In this document: piece by piece, positions 22,739 to 35,880 of the stretch | Numbering within the stretch: the first letter of the stretch is position 1 | How the letters are laid out: every line of letters begins with the position of its first letter | Origin: Coriaria nepalensis | Taxonomy: Eukaryota > Streptophyta > Magnoliopsida > Cucurbitales > Coriariaceae | Direction: 5' to 3' | Length of the DNA stretch: 64,000 nucleotides | Assembly: GCA_027186245.1 (NCBI GenBank) | Contig: CP114485.1 | Location: forward strand, 8,398,001-8,462,000 | The notes under the pieces: generated by a model | Seen by the model: only the letters and a program-made list of their open reading frames with translations | Told to the model about the DNA's origin: nothing | The model's database searches: none | Translations under genes and position numbers: made by a program

Positions 22739-25565
22739 ATGAATTCTGAAAGTATCCAACAAGCTACCACTATTGGGACAACCTCGCCAGTTACTCAAAC
22801 ATGGGAAAAGACTGAGAAATTCAATAGGCAGAATTTCAAAATGTGGCAGCAAAAGACGTTGTTCTACCTGACTACACTGAATCTCGCGAGATTCTTGAAG
22901 AAGATAGCTTATGTGCTTAAAGATGAAAAGCATGATGTCCAAGCAGGCAGTGTTGTTGACGCTTGAAATCATTCTTACTTTCTATGTTAGAACTATATAA
23001 TGAATGGTTTGACCGATTCCTTGTACTCTGTGTATAGTACAAAGAAAACGACAAATGAGCTATGAAATACCTTAGACTATAAATATATGACCGAGGATGC
23101 CAGTACCAAGAAGGTTTTTGTGGGCTGGTTCCTTGACTATAAAATGGTAGATTCCAAAATGGTAGTCAATCAAGTTCAAGAACTATAAGTTATTTTTCAT
23201 GAGATTCATGTTGAGGGGATGACTTAAAGTGAAAACTTTCCAAGTAATTGTTATTATTGAGAAGTTGCCGCCTTGATGGAAGGATTTTAAGAACTATCTC
23301 AAGGATAAGCGAAAAGAGATGAATAATGAAAATCTGGTTGTTAGGCTTCAGATTGAATAAGATAACAAGAAATCATATAGGAAATGGGTCGCTCAACATG
23401 TGGCAAAGGCGAATATTGTGGAACATTCTTGAGATCCCAAGAAAATAAATTCTAAAATTGGATCGGAAAGAGGAATCTCTAAGAAGCAAACAAAGTTCTA
23501 AGAAAAATGTTTTAACTGTGATAAGATGGGTCATAGAGCTTCATACTATAGGTTGCCGAAGAAGAAACGAAGACAAGAAGAAAATCTAATGGAAGACATC
23601 ACCCAAGATTTTTTTTTTTTGACATCAATCTTGCTGCTGTGGTTTCAGAAGTGAATCTATGGGGGTCCAATCCGAGAGAATGGTGGATTGATACTAGTGC
23701 ACTAGGCACATATGCTCAAACAAAGGAATGTTCATTTCTTTCGAACCCATTGCTAATGAAGAGAAGATGTTTATGGGAAATTCAACCATATCTGAGATAG
23801 CTGGTCAAGACAAGATGATTTTGAAAATGACTTTTGAAAAAAAGCTAACTCTAATAATATTTTGTATGTGTTTGAAATCCGTAAGAACCTTATGTCTGGT
23901 TCACTCTTGAGCAAACACGAATCTCATCTAGTCTTTGAATTTGCTATGTGGGTAAGTGATATGTTTCTGATGGGCTTTTCAAGCTTAATTTAATTACTAT
24001 AATCCTAAAAATTAATAAAACTAGTTCTTCTACTTATTTTCTTAAGTCTTCTAATCTATGACATGTTAGGTTAAGACATGTTAATTATAACTCTTTATGT
24101 AAATTAATTAACATAGATCACATACTAAACTTCCAAATTGATTCAAAACATAAGTGTGAAACTTGTGTTGAGAGAAAACAAACGAGATCATCATTTCAAA
24201 GAATTGAAATAAATACCGAACCTCTTGATTTAATCCATAGCGATATATGTGATTTTAAATCCATTCAAACCAAAGGTGGTAATAAATATTTTATTAGCTT
24301 TTTCGATGATAACACGAAATACTATTATGTGTATTTATTGAAAATAAAGAATGAAGCTTTAGAGAAATTTGTTCTCCTTAAGAATGAAGTTGAGAATAAA
24401 CTCAACAAGAAAATAAAGAAGTTAAGAAGTGATCGAGGTGGTGAATATGTCATACTATTTGAAGCAATATGTGCACAACATGGTATCATACAATACATCA
24501 AACCACTGCTCCTTATTCACCCAATCAAATGGGGTTGTTGAAAAGAAAAATGTTCCTTGAAGGAAATGATGAATGTGATGTTGATCGGTTCTGGGTTACC
24601 TCAAAATATGTGGGGAGAAGCCCTCTTGTTGGCAAACTACTTTTTAAATAAAGTATCCTAAAAAGATGCTAGAAATACACTATATGAATTATGAAAAGGA
24701 AAGAAGCATTCTTATAAATTCTTATGAGTGTGGGAGTGTCTTGCCAAAGTAGTCGCACCTCCACCAAAGAAGGTAAAAATAAATCCAAAAAATGATTGAT
24801 TGCATCTTCATTTATTATGCAAATAATAATAGTGCATATCAATTTCTTGTACATGAGTCTAAAATCCCAAACATTCACAAGAATTCGATAATGGAATCTA
24901 GAAATGCATCATTCTTTGAACATATTTTCCCATATAAGTCCCAAGCAAAATTGAGTTCGTCTAAATGAACACTTGAAGCTATTAGTGAAAATAGTCAGGA
25001 CCACGAATAAGAAGATGGGCAAGAGGTTGAAATTGAACCTCGACATAGCAAAAGAGGTAGGATAGAAAATTCTTTTGATCCAGATTTTCTGATTTTCTTG
25101 TTAGAAGGTGAACCTCAAAATTTCAAAGAAGCTGTTAATTCATTTAAAGGTCTTTTATGGAAAGAGGCTATCAATAGTGAAATTGAGTCTATTTTACAAA
25201 ATCATACTTAGGAGTTAGTATATCTTCCTCTAGGTAGTAAGCTTCTAGGGTCTAAATGGATTTTCAAGAGAAAAATGAAAGCTGATGAGTCAACTAACAA
25301 GTACAAGGATAGACTTGTAATTAAGGGATACAAGCAACAAGAAGGCTTTAATTACTTTGACACATATTCTCATGTAATGAGAATAAATTTCATTAGAATG
25401 ATGCTTACGATTGCTGCTTTACAAAATCTAGAAATACATCAAATGGATGTGAAAACAACATTTATGAATGAAGATGTAAATGAATGTTTCATAGCCCCAA
25501 GAAAAGAAAAGAAAGTATATAATATGGTGAAATCTTTATATGGCTTAAAACAAACACCAAAGTAA
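22739..25565 (+). pseudogene. Ty1/copia gag-pol relic, truncated in reverse transcriptase
   Basis: Domains in order: gag from 22739 (MNSESIQQATT, FNRQNFKMWQQKTLFYLTTL); a CCHC-like knuckle near 23515 (CFNCDKMGHRASYYRLP); a protease-region WWIDTSA near 23680; a GAG-pre-integrase near 24060-24190; an integrase core near 24220-24530 (NKYFISFFDD, LRSDRGGEYV); and reverse transcriptase near 25130-25565 (WKEAINSEIES, SKWIFKRKMKADE, IHQMDVKTTFMNED, SLYGLKQTPK). Gag and integrase carry many stops and frameshifts. The frame stops exactly where the Gypsy-like LTR begins. The rest of RT and RNase H are missing on the far side. A gag of the same family lies on the minus strand at 36146-36790. Confidence 0.85.
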
Positions 25566-26557
25566 TGACGCGACGGTTGCGTGTGACAGCTAATAAGGGA
25601 CATGCGTCATCACCCGAGAGGCAGTCATGTATAAAAAGGAGCATGGATCGAGGGGCATTTAAGATGCCATCATGTGTCCTTTCACATCCCTCATTATAGA
25701 TGTGGGTCGGTAAAGATTGTAAAAGCTTGTCAGCTTGAGAAGAGGTGGGAATGCCATGTAACTCCTATAAAATGAGGTTATATGCTAAGAGGCTAACTAT
25801 TGGGCCCGTTCCTAGGATGCCCTCAGACTCGTAGCCTCGGTCCGATTAGGGGAAACTGAGGTTGAGGTAGTGTTGATAGAGGTCAGTATAACTAAGTGCG
25901 AAGGGAAGATAATGGCTGAGGCTGAGGTCCAATAGGACCAATGGGGCATCAGTCGACCTAATAGTGGCTAAGCGGAATCAGAAGCCATCAGATGACGTTG
26001 AAGCTGAGCTAGGTATTTTCTCGCTCAGCTCTGACATAGGCATAGAGATGCCGAAGGGGTGGACAGGTGGAAAGTGACCCACACCTAAGTAGAGAACATG
26101 CTCTTGGCATGTCAGACAGCGGTGGCGTCACTACACATGGAGGCGCCCCTCGGGTGTCAGACTAGGGTTGCACCGTAGTACGTTGAGAGACCCATGAGTG
26201 GGAAGCAGATCTCTGCTATGTCAGATTGCGGAGGTGTTGACACCTATCATGGAGTAGGAAGTGATCAGAATGCTGAGCAATGGGAGGGAGACATATGTAA
26301 AGTTGTTTAGGATCTCCCAGTCTTGACCAAGTATAAAAACAAATAGGCATAACGTAAGCGGGCAATGCATCTCTCTTAAGAGAATAGCCAATTTGTACTT
26401 ATACTCTTATCTATCTCTCTAAAAAATTGATTAGAGCATCGGAGCGAGGTTAGCTGACCATCACCCGAATTGCAGTTTGTTGGAGAGTGCAGGTATTAGT
26501 CTCGGGATACACTCTAGACGGAGGAGCCTTCGTAGCGGACGAAAATTCATGTTAACA
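25566..26557 (+). mobile_element. Gypsy-like solo LTR
   Basis: A ~990-base block, visibly richer in GC than its surroundings. It starts TGACGCGACGG and ends CATGTTAACA (TG...CA). Near the 3' end it has a TATA-like GTATAAAAAC (26330) and the usual U5-like phrase AGAGCATCGGAGCGAGG. There is no internal region or second LTR. It interrupts the copia RT reading: on the right side TAGTATAAATTATG could continue the QWYK position of copia RT. Target duplications are not exact. Confidence 0.65.
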
Positions 26558-26670
26558 AATAGTATAAATTATGATTATAAAACAATATTTTCTTAATATA
26601 TTTTTTTTCTTAAAAGGATTGTGAAAAGGTCATCCAATACAAGAGAAATTGTGTAAATATATAAGATTGA

Positions 26671-27933
26671 TTAACGTCTTCGGCCATTGACAAAACTGCA
26701 CTGGGTTCGAATTTCTCCTTCGTAAGGGCCCGTGAGAACTTGAACATTCCCAAGTTTAGCCATGGAAACCCCAAACTGGTGGTAGAAGACACGGGGTTGG
26801 TGAGACAGGGCTTTGGCGATAGGTGCGGTCCTTGAATCAATATAAAGCAACGAATCAGTGGACAAGAAGCCCATCTTCTTCGGTAAATTATCAAAGTACT
26901 CATTGTCAAACTTATTTGGGGTCGTAGGATCGAAATCCACAAAATCTGAGGCCCATCTGCATTTCTTCTTCAAGAAGATAAGGTATTTGGGATCAAGTGA
27001 CGGGTCGGGTTTCCCAGATCCGGAATAGTTAAACAGCCTTTTTTGAATCACCCCGCAATTACACCTTCCAATAGTATGTGCGCCTAATAACGAGGGAGAC
27101 AGGACAAGGAGGATTCAGTATTATAACGTTGACCATCAATAGATGCCAAAGCAAAGGAACTATAAGAGTAACAAATGGAGAAGTGTGAACGTGTATCCAT
27201 GTATACCTGAAAGAACAACCAAGTCAAGAACATTCAAACCCCATGACTGGAAATGCACAATGAGGGAAGTGATATTTTCATGACCCATTGGAACTTTTAG
27301 GGTTTCCTTGGCAATGGAAATCTTTCCATCTCTTCTTCCATAAGGGATCATCCAATAAGGACCACCGACAAGAACAATGGCGTCTCTTGCAACTGCTGTC
27401 AAGATATCTGCACATGACACTGTTTTTGGGCATCTTTTCTCTATCTCGGCCTTTATGTCATCGATCACTTCGTACCCTCTCAAGGTCTTGCTCACCGGAG
27501 CTCTCCTCTCACCCCCTTTGTGATTCAGAAGAATTGAAGCATCACATCCCTACGTGGATCTCGACCATGCATGCATTCAATTAAAGTCATATTTTAGATT
27601 AGATTAAAAGATACATTCAATAACAACAGATTATAGTTAGATATATTAAGTACGTACCCTAACAGCGCAGTCATGAAAGTGTAGCCTAATTAAGCTGGCG
27701 GCAAGAGTGTAATCCTTGTTAAACCATTCTATGAGCTTCCTGTGAATAATGGCTTCAACCTCAGGACAGCTCTGGTGATAAAAGCTGTAGGAGAGGGAGT
27801 CCTCAAAAGGTGAGAATTTCTTCAGCTTTGGAACCTTTAGGCTAATCACCTCCTCACCATCTTGTGAGACTGAAACTAGTGGCCGAATGACAACAATTAA
27901 GAGGACAAGAACTGATGAGTAGTACTTCTTCAT
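26671..27933 (-). CDS. Class III peroxidase (peroxidase 7-like)
   Basis: Three exons on the minus strand: 27933-27658, 27549-27207 and 27083-26671, with consensus splice sites, giving 343 residues. A hydrophobic signal peptide (about 1-23) predicts secretion. The distal haem motif LIRLHFHDC (Arg83, His87), SVSCADIL and the proximal motif VVLSGAHTIGR (His about 209) are intact, as are the conserved cysteines. These enzymes use H2O2 to oxidise phenolics in the wall or vacuole. The N-terminal ISLKVPKLKKFSPFED leader before the mature domain and the C-terminal MAKLGNVQVLT..GEIRTQC recall plant peroxidase 7. A retroelement LTR ends only ~113 bases beyond the stop codon. No defect is seen. Confidence 0.93.
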
Positions 27934-27989
27934 TTCTGATAGGATAGATCAATCTCCTCTTCTCCGTGATGTGTTAATGATGTTGTGTG

Positions 27990-28007
27990 TATATATACAT
28001 ATATATT
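27990..28007 (-). promoter_or_regulatory. TATA region of the peroxidase gene
   Basis: An alternating TATATATGTATATATAC stretch lies about 60-75 bases upstream of the ATG on the minus strand, at a suitable distance for a plant core promoter. Confidence 0.45.
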
Positions 28008-28019
28008 AGTAAGATTGTT

Positions 28020-28835
28020 TAGTTAGGAAACTACGTGATAGCCACAATGTTCCCTTGAAGCAAGGAAAACATGGCGAGAGGTAAGTAAGCAATCTATGTG
28101 AGGCAATATCTTCTTACTCTATATTATAATTCACGTTGACCTTCAGGCTTATAAGATTAATCATTTCATTAGGTACATGATATGTATTATGATCCCCCTG
28201 AATTACAGACAAATCTTACCCTTTAACCAATCTGATGATAATCAAGAGACATTCCGAATATTTGAGTTTTGATTTTTTTTAAATCTTATTTTATTATTTA
28301 TAAATAATAGTGATCACATTAATTGCCGGAATCTCTATTATCTTGTATCCTATAATAGGATCACTGTTTAGGTGACATCCATGTAACAATGCATCTAGTT
28401 ATACATATCTCCAAGTTTCGATTCTTTTATTTGCACGTTAATTCACGATAATGAAAGTGAGCCCCACACGTATCTTGTACCAAGGACACAAGATGGATGG
28501 GTCCACATTCCCTTTGGTATGTATGTAGAGGACTTCCCCTGTCAATTCAATCCATCAGTTTAACAAATCCCAGATTTCAAATATGCTTGAACCACATATG
28601 TGGTTACTTTATGGAAAGTAATCTTGCTGAAGAAGGGACTGCAGAATCAAAAAGTTACAGAAAATATCTCAACTTATTAACGGAGGCAGCACCTTGCTTT
28701 GTACTCAGAAACACCCCAAGCATATGTGAAACAAAAAAGGAGGGAAAGTCAACATTCTTGAGCAAATTTTCAGATTAATACAAGCCAAACAAGTGTCTTA
28801 AAAGTCTACATTTTTGACCTTAGCCATGGAGTCAA
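28020..28835. other. Spacer between peroxidase and small-protein gene
   Basis: No convincing gene. It should contain the upstream region of the peroxidase and the 3' untranslated region of the 81-residue protein gene. Confidence 0.4.
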
Positions 28836-31236
28836 TTAATCGTCGTCTTCATCTGCAATTGATAACCAATGTTATATAAGTATCTAAACAGTAACGAAAT
28901 AGGAAAGCTTCCACCATTTTAACATGCACATTGTTATATTTGTTCGGAAATATTCAGATTAAAGAAGGAATTTTCCCTACCATAATACAGGTTCCCCCAT
29001 CAAGAACAATATAGCGCCCACTCCCCCACCCCCATTAGATAAGAAACAAAGCAAAAAACCTTGTGGTAGTAGCAACCAAACATTGCAACAGCTCTAGAAA
29101 GTAATCAAAGAGAACCTTAGCACACCAAAAAAAGGCTACTCCCTTCTTATTAATAACAATGTTTAAAAGCCTCTGATTCTCCAAAATGCAAACACCTCAA
29201 TAGGGCAATGTAGAGTAGAGAACATACGTTATCACAGGAATGGCTGAGGTATTATTTATAAATAAATCAATTGAATGTACAACACAAGAAAGCAGCCAGA
29301 GCACAAGATAACCCAAACTAATCTTCAAATGGAGAAAATGTCATCAGCATGTAGACTTATATAAAGCAGGCTCCATATCAGTACCAAGAATATAAGCATA
29401 TATTTGTAAGACAAAAGTATTGCAGAGACAAAGGGTATGAAATGATTTGCATGGTATAAGTACTTAGAATAAGTGACTAGAAATTTAAGGGTCCCAAGTA
29501 TGGTGTGTCTTGATGGCAGAAGCAGGGCGGAATGCGAAAAAAAATAACATTTCCAGTTTAACATCCAACAAGTTTGGAGATAACTGAATTTTAAACCAAA
29601 AAAGAATATATATATCTTTATATATATAGACAGATATATACATCTATATATTTTTACTCAGTAGAAAATTACATACACACAAACATGTCCAGGAAAAATG
29701 AGCCCACCATTCAAGCTCAGTGTGCATCGTAAGCTCGAACAACTAGCAAGCAACACAATCGTTCTATAGTCCTACTGATATCATCCTTAAGGCGAGGAAT
29801 GCAGAACTCTCTCTCTTCCATGAGGAAAAAAATAATTAGAAAGGATTAATCTCCCACATTAGAGAATGTAGAGTAGCTCCTCAACTACCATGCAAGCAGA
29901 ACAAAATGAAGGGTTAGGATATTTATCTATATATATAGATAAATATCATGCAGTAGCAAGAGAAATGCACAAATAAACCTTACAAGGACAAATAGAACTT
30001 GACGGGCAGGAATTTGGAACACAACAGAAACAAACGGTCACTGTCTATGGTCTTGCAGTATATATCCATTACACACTGGCAACGACCAGTGGGTGATGAA
30101 ATCCAAAAAATGATACATATAAACAAGGACTGAGCAGTATCTCTTCTGCAACATATCCCTTCTCACACAATTCCATTTAAATTAGAAATCATCAAGTAAA
30201 GAAGAACAAAATGGATGTTCTTATAAATAAAATAAAATATTACAAAGTTAGAGATTATTGAATGCTTGAGAACTTTCAGAGACCCAGATCCATCTATAAA
30301 AAATTGTCTAGTTTTTCTACCTTATTTTAGCTTATCTCACCTAAAGTGCCAGAAAAACAGATCCCTGCCATCAGCACTGGTGTATTGAGTAATAGGAAGG
30401 GAAAAGAGGTGAGTGTAGTTCTGCCCATACTACAGCGAGTTTGGAGGATAGAAAATTATTTGCTCCTTCAGATGTAGTATCACACTAATTGAACTAACAT
30501 ACTCTAATCAGAACAATCTCATTAGGACATCGCTTGGGAACTAATCTACAGGTAATGCCGCAACTATAATGCTTTCTAAATCCAAAACGGCCCAAAATTA
30601 TTTGAAATACACACTGGTGTGGATTTTTAACCAGGCAACGTGTGTCAAAAGAGGCTCATGAGCACTTTAAATACCTAATTAAAAAGGAGTCTAACGCAAT
30701 TGCCGATAAATCATTTTCAGAAACGCAAAAAGAAAATGTTTTCACCTCTTGCAAGAGAGGAATGTTAGAAAATAAAAAGAAAGAGAACAGTAAGAGAGGT
30801 AGATACCAAAGTATCGGCGCTCGTTAGCAGCCTTGGCTTTCTCAAGCATCTGGTCTAGGTCTTCCTGAAGCTTTGCGTCCCATTGAACAAGCTGGTTCAC
30901 GAACACGGCGCCTAATCCCATCCCAACCACATGCTCCCATGGATCTGTATATTAGTAATGTGAGAATCAGAAACCCATTTCAACCACTTAACAGATCAAC
31001 TACAATTTTTAGTTAACTTTGATATCTGTTTTGAAACTTTTAATTTTCTCAGGAAACAAACAGAACGGAGGATGATTGGGTGTTTTGGGCGCGCGGGGGC
31101 GCTTTTGGGGTTAGGTGTTAGGAAAAGGAAAAGAAGGAAACATACGACGCATGTAGGGGAGTTTGCGGAGGGCGTTGGAGTACATCTGAGTCCCCAATCC
31201 AAGCAAGGCTCCTATCGCAGTAGCACTCCACGCCAT
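28836..31236 (-). CDS. Conserved small plant protein, 81 residues, one hydrophobic segment
   Basis: Three exons on the minus strand: 31236-31146, 30944-30807 and 28852-28836 (17 coding bases). The product starts MAWSATAIGALLGLGTQMYS, passes through NALRKLPYMRHPWEHVVGMG and LGAVFVNQLVQWDAKLQEDL, and ends NERRYFDEDDD. Residues about 36-50 are hydrophobic. They are followed by an amphipathic charged helix and an acidic tail. The splice frames close exactly, which supports the model although it is too short for routine ORF calls. The second intron is nearly 2 kb. The pattern resembles small mitochondrial inner-membrane or complex I accessory proteins of plants, but that is only an impression; I do not recognise the family firmly. 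Confidence 0.82.
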
Positions 31237-32933
31237 CACTGTTCTCTCTATACTTTTTCGTTCTTCCCCGTCGTAATGCTCTTCAATTTTGCTTCTCGAT
31301 AAACTAACTAGCTACAGCATTAGATATGTCCAAATGGGTGGGAGTTCGTGAATTTGCCCGTCTTGCCTTGCTGGCCCGCGAACTGTCCCGATCTGCGAGG
31401 CATATTGCACGTTCGAGTTGTGGTCGCGCATCGTGTTCCGCTTGGGTTGGGGCGGGTCAGGTAATTGTGTTAAGCTCAAGTCCGCTTAATAATCATGTTA
31501 AATACAAATAATAGATATTAAATAACTTATATATATATGTTTATTTTAATTAAAAAAATAAGTAGATATTCGCCCGTCTTAAAAAGTGAACAAAATTAAC
31601 TGTTCTATTCATCCTATTAATGATTTCCGGAAATAAGTGCATAACCCTAGTATTAAGCATGACCCACTATTAAAGGTTTATTCAACTTAGTAACCACCTA
31701 TTTAGGAAATGGGCTAAACGGTACAACACATTTTATTAATTTATATATAAGTGATTCTTATGAGTCAATTGTAGTCCACAAATTTTTATGGACTAGCACA
31801 ATAAGAAATAAATAAATATGACCATGAAAATATGAAGGACTTGTGATTGAACCTAGTCCACAAATCACTTATGGACTAAGTTCAATGCAAAACATTTCTT
31901 TTTATGTAAAAAAACATAAATAATAGATGGACTTCTAATAAAAACCCTAGGTAATCAAAGTACTACCTATACTAATTAAAGACTAAGTTGATGAAGGATT
32001 ATAATTAGTCTCTTCCTCCTAGGCCACCAACAATATGTCCGCTAGCCAAGATATTTTTCCACAATAAAAAGTAAGGGAAAGTCAGGGTTTGTGATCGGAA
32101 AACTGCCTCCAACAATTAGAGTTAGTCACATAATGAGAATGAGAGCAATGCTCTTAAATGTGAAGAAAATATAGAGAGATTTTGTAAAGTTAGAGCTTCT
32201 TACTCATGAACATGAATGAATGTAAGTATTTATACTACTTTTTTCGGTGGGCAAAGTTGTTGCTTTATACATGTTTCATTTCTTTATTGGATTACAGTTT
32301 GTCCCATTTATGCTCCTTTACCCCTATATTTTTCTACCCTCTCATTGTTAGAATAAGGATTTTCTCCCCACTACATGTTTCAAATGTTCTTTTACCTTCA
32401 TGTCTAAGTCGTGCTCATACTTCTTTCTACTCATGGCAATCCCCCTTTACTCACCTAACTTTGCCCTTCTCTACTGTCATTTCCAATCTTCATAAGATTG
32501 GACATGTCATAGCTGAGATGGGCTCTCTATCAAAGTTGAGTTGATTAGATCGGGTCTTTACTTACTGAGGAGATCTTTGTTATACCATATCTTTGAATAA
32601 CTAACATCGATCATGAAGGTTGAGGTTGAGGTTGAGTTGTAACATTTCCTACTAGTTATCAAATATTTTACTATTTTTAAGAAGGCTTGATTTTCGAGAT
32701 AAATAGTAGGAGTTTCACAACTTAACTTAAACCCTTTGGTAAAAAATGTAGCATAATTTAAACCTTTATAAAAGTTTACTTAACTAAAACTTGACCTTAC
32801 AAGAATTCCAAAACACGTTTGTATATATAAGTGTGAAGATATATATATATATATACATATATATTCACAAGTACTATTGACGTCACAAAATGAGCATTTC
32901 AAAAGCTTCCTAACTTCATCATAGGCCAGCCTA
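31237..32933. other. Spacer with a short GC-rich patch
   Basis: Upstream region of the 81-residue protein gene. A GC-richer patch at about 31325-31470 stands out (an open frame there shows no recognisable domain). The rest is AT-rich and looks like worn repeat DNA. Confidence 0.4.
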
Positions 32934-33360
32934 TGTTAGTCTGCTTATATTGTTAAATCCATAAAAGCGGAAGTGGTAAATTTAAAAATTTTTAAAACGG
33001 ATCAAATCTGATACATGAAATAAAATATATACAAACATGCCAATATTAATTCATATGAAAATACATATCATATGTATATTACGGTAAGTATAGAAACGTT
33101 TGGGACATACTTTTAAGATTAAGATCTAATTATACTTACACCGATCTTAACTTATAGAATTGAACAACTGCTCCAACAACTCCACGTGTTGAAAAAGATA
33201 TGTGCCTACGTGTTCACCCATGTAAATCAAGAAGCTCGAAGAAAAGGAAAAGGAAAAGTCTGTTTTCTCTCTTAAAGTTTCAGCCAAGGAAGAAGAATGG
33301 GGATCATCATTTACAAAGTTTATATAGTGCTCGTAAAGTATTTAGGTCACATTGAAATAC
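32934..33360 (-). repeat. Copia-type LTR fragment, minus strand
   Basis: On the minus strand it has TATA-like ACTATATAAACTTTG near 33320, then ATCAGATTTGATCCG, AAAATTTTTAAATTTACCAC and TTCCGCTT, and ends with CTAACATA at 32934. The same end sequence (GATTAGATTTG, AAAATTTTTAAATTATCCCT, TTCCGCTT, ACTAACA) is found on the plus strand at 43345-43400, so the two are related LTR ends. Confidence 0.5.
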
Positions 33361-33959
33361 CTCCAAAACTTTGACTTAGTTAAAGTTTAACTTAACGAAT
33401 TAAGTGAATATCCATCAAGCTAATTGGTTAGACTCGATGAGTATATAATTTTTATGAATCGATTTTTTTGATATAGATATTAATAATCTTATAAAGGCAT
33501 TAATTTATCATGCTTATTATTTTTGGGATTAATATTATATGAAAATATTACATATCATGATAAAATCCCAAATCTTAGGTTATAATAGAAATCATGACAG
33601 AAATTATGATAGAGAAAAAATGAACTTGATTTAAAGAGTTAAACATTAATTATTTTAATTTGTTAAGTTTAAGTCACACCAGCACTACTAGCATATCTAA
33701 AGTGTAATTTATATTTAATTTGAAACAAAAACATTATTTAGAAAAATATTAAATTGATAAGATAAATTAATTAAAAGGAGATTTAATGAACTTATGGTCA
33801 AAAAAGAACTTATGGTCAAGAGAAAGTATGGTTAGTCATTAAAGTGTTAATGGGCTAACCGAGCTAAATTTCAAGGCCTAAATTAAAGTCTATGTTTCAC
33901 CGAGTACAACCTTGGATCTTGAGGTATTCAATTGAGTTAGATATCCGGAAGCCATTTTT

Positions 33960-34364
33960 CGAAAATTGTATTAGCCCCAAGTAAGAGAAGACTTGTCGAC
34001 TTACATCTCAGACCTGAGATCATCATGATATCTTGATATCTTATGTTTAGTATTCGATGTTGTGACATTAATCTAAACCATCATAGCCAAGGATCATAAA
34101 GGGATAAATCGTTGGGTATAGAGTGTTAAGAAGGGATCCATCACCCTTATATAAAAGAGAAAATCCTATGAGTTATAATCTTTAGTGGAAGGATGCCTTT
34201 GCAAAGCCAAATGATATATGTAAAAAGTTTCAATAAATCCATATTCTAAGTTTATTAAAAGTATAATAGCTCATATGATTTGTCTAATATAATTTAACTA
34301 TTAAACTATGCTCTACGACAAATCAGAATATTGGCAAGATGAAAGCAAAAAACCATGTCAAATG
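33960..34364 (+). repeat. Older truncated copy of the LTR, directly before LTR A
   Basis: The stretch with CATAGCCAAGG, AGCTCATATGATTTGTCTAA, TTTAACTATTAAACTATG and GGCAAGATGAAAG follows, in the same order, the interior of the LTR at 34365-35880 but is more diverged. It ends abruptly at the TG of that LTR. Confidence 0.55.
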
Positions 34365-35880
34365 TGAAAGTATTTGCCCGTCAAGTCAATTGAATTTTGA
34401 CCCGATAGGGTAAATACTTTATGTGATATAATCTTTATTTGGATATTAACAAGATATTAGTTATTGTTATTATTAAAGTCAATTACTATTTATTATGTTT
34501 ATTGATTTTTTTGTAATTAATATCATATGTTCTTTATATGCATATCATAATAAAGTCCGGTATTTTGAGTTATGCACTCTGGAGATCAGGATAGAGATCA
34601 TGCTAGTAGAGACTCAAGTGGCTAAAAGCTCCTAAGATACAAATGGTTCGTTATCATAGGATCTCAAGAATGGATATCGATTGATTCGGATAGACAATCA
34701 TGTAGTTCATCACTTAATTATTAGGGTGGCTAATCTCAAAACCATTGATGTTAGTAAGATACCATGATGATTGCATAGATGCTTAATAAATACTAAAGGT
34801 GTTGAACGTAAAACTTCGATAATCCTTAATGGTAATTAATACTGACTGTTAATGAAAATTATCTAATGACTATTTTACATGTGATCCTCCGACCCGAGAC
34901 ACCATTATTTCCTTGAGTATCAAACTTCATACTCTAACATCATTCCTATTAGCTTTAGCCATGGGTGAATACGGGGTGAACCTTTGGGTATGAAGTGTTG
35001 TACGAGAAGGATTATGAGTAGTCAAGAGCTATCGCTTCTATATTTGGAATAATGTTCTATGGATTATATATATTATTAATAATGAATCTTTGCAAAGTAG
35101 TATGGTTTAAAAAGAGTTTCTATAAAACCATTATCGATATTCTATAAAGGTATGATAGTTCATATGATTTGTCTATTAGGATTTAACAGTTAAATCATAT
35201 TTTAAGACAAATAGGATAATGGCGAGATGGAAGGATTGTTATTGTAAGTATATGATAGTCATAAATAGGTTCTTTCGGAGGATTATACTTCTCATCTCCA
35301 TGGTAGTTTTGACACTTTGCTAGAAGTTAATGTTTGCTTGGAGGTTTAAGGTTATTTAATCATGCGGTGATTAAGTCCACTATTTAATTTAAAATTTAAT
35401 AAAATCATAAAGGTATTTTGAAATTCTCCTACTGCCGTGATGTAGAACTTAATCGGTCACACGCATAAGGTTCGTAGTGGTTGAAAATCAAAAGTACTCA
35501 CATAACCCTCTTGGCTAAAAAGAGAAAAGAGAAAAGAGAATATTTCTATTCTTTTCCCCTAAGCTTATTATCTAATGAGTTGAGATTTTAAGTAGAAACT
35601 TAACCGTGTAAAAAGAATTATGTGGCTAAAGGTTAGAGGATGAACACGTGAGTTCCGCCCCATTTTATTCAAAAAGAGTTCTATAAATCAAAAGGCCTTT
35701 CTCTAAACATTGATTTATTATTGATGGGATTTACTATGCTTTATGTAAAATAGATTATATGTGATATAATTATTATATGATCGGTTTAGATAGAAACTAT
35801 GCATGCCAGGATATAGTTCGAATAAAATTTTAAATATTTCTTATATTACATTTACTCTATTATATCAGCCATGATTCAAT
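34365..35880 (+). repeat. Copia LTR A, orphan, plus strand
   Basis: It starts TGAAAGTATTTGCCCGTCAA and matches, in order, the reverse complement of the LTRs at 56333-57869 and 60408-62313 (ATCATTCCTATTAGC, TCATATGATTTGTCTATTA, GGTTCTTTCGGA, GATATAATTATT). Its length (~1.5 kb) equals LTR B. The 3' end is worn (ATTCAATA for TTCCTAACA), and GGTGGTAGAACC just after it may be a decayed tRNA-Met primer site. No coding region of its own follows. Confidence 0.7.

Noticed and set aside
31326..31511. GC-rich open frame of 61 codons (MSKWVGVREF...)
   Set aside because: No recognisable domain, low-complexity Arg/Ser/Ala composition, and no splice or homology support.
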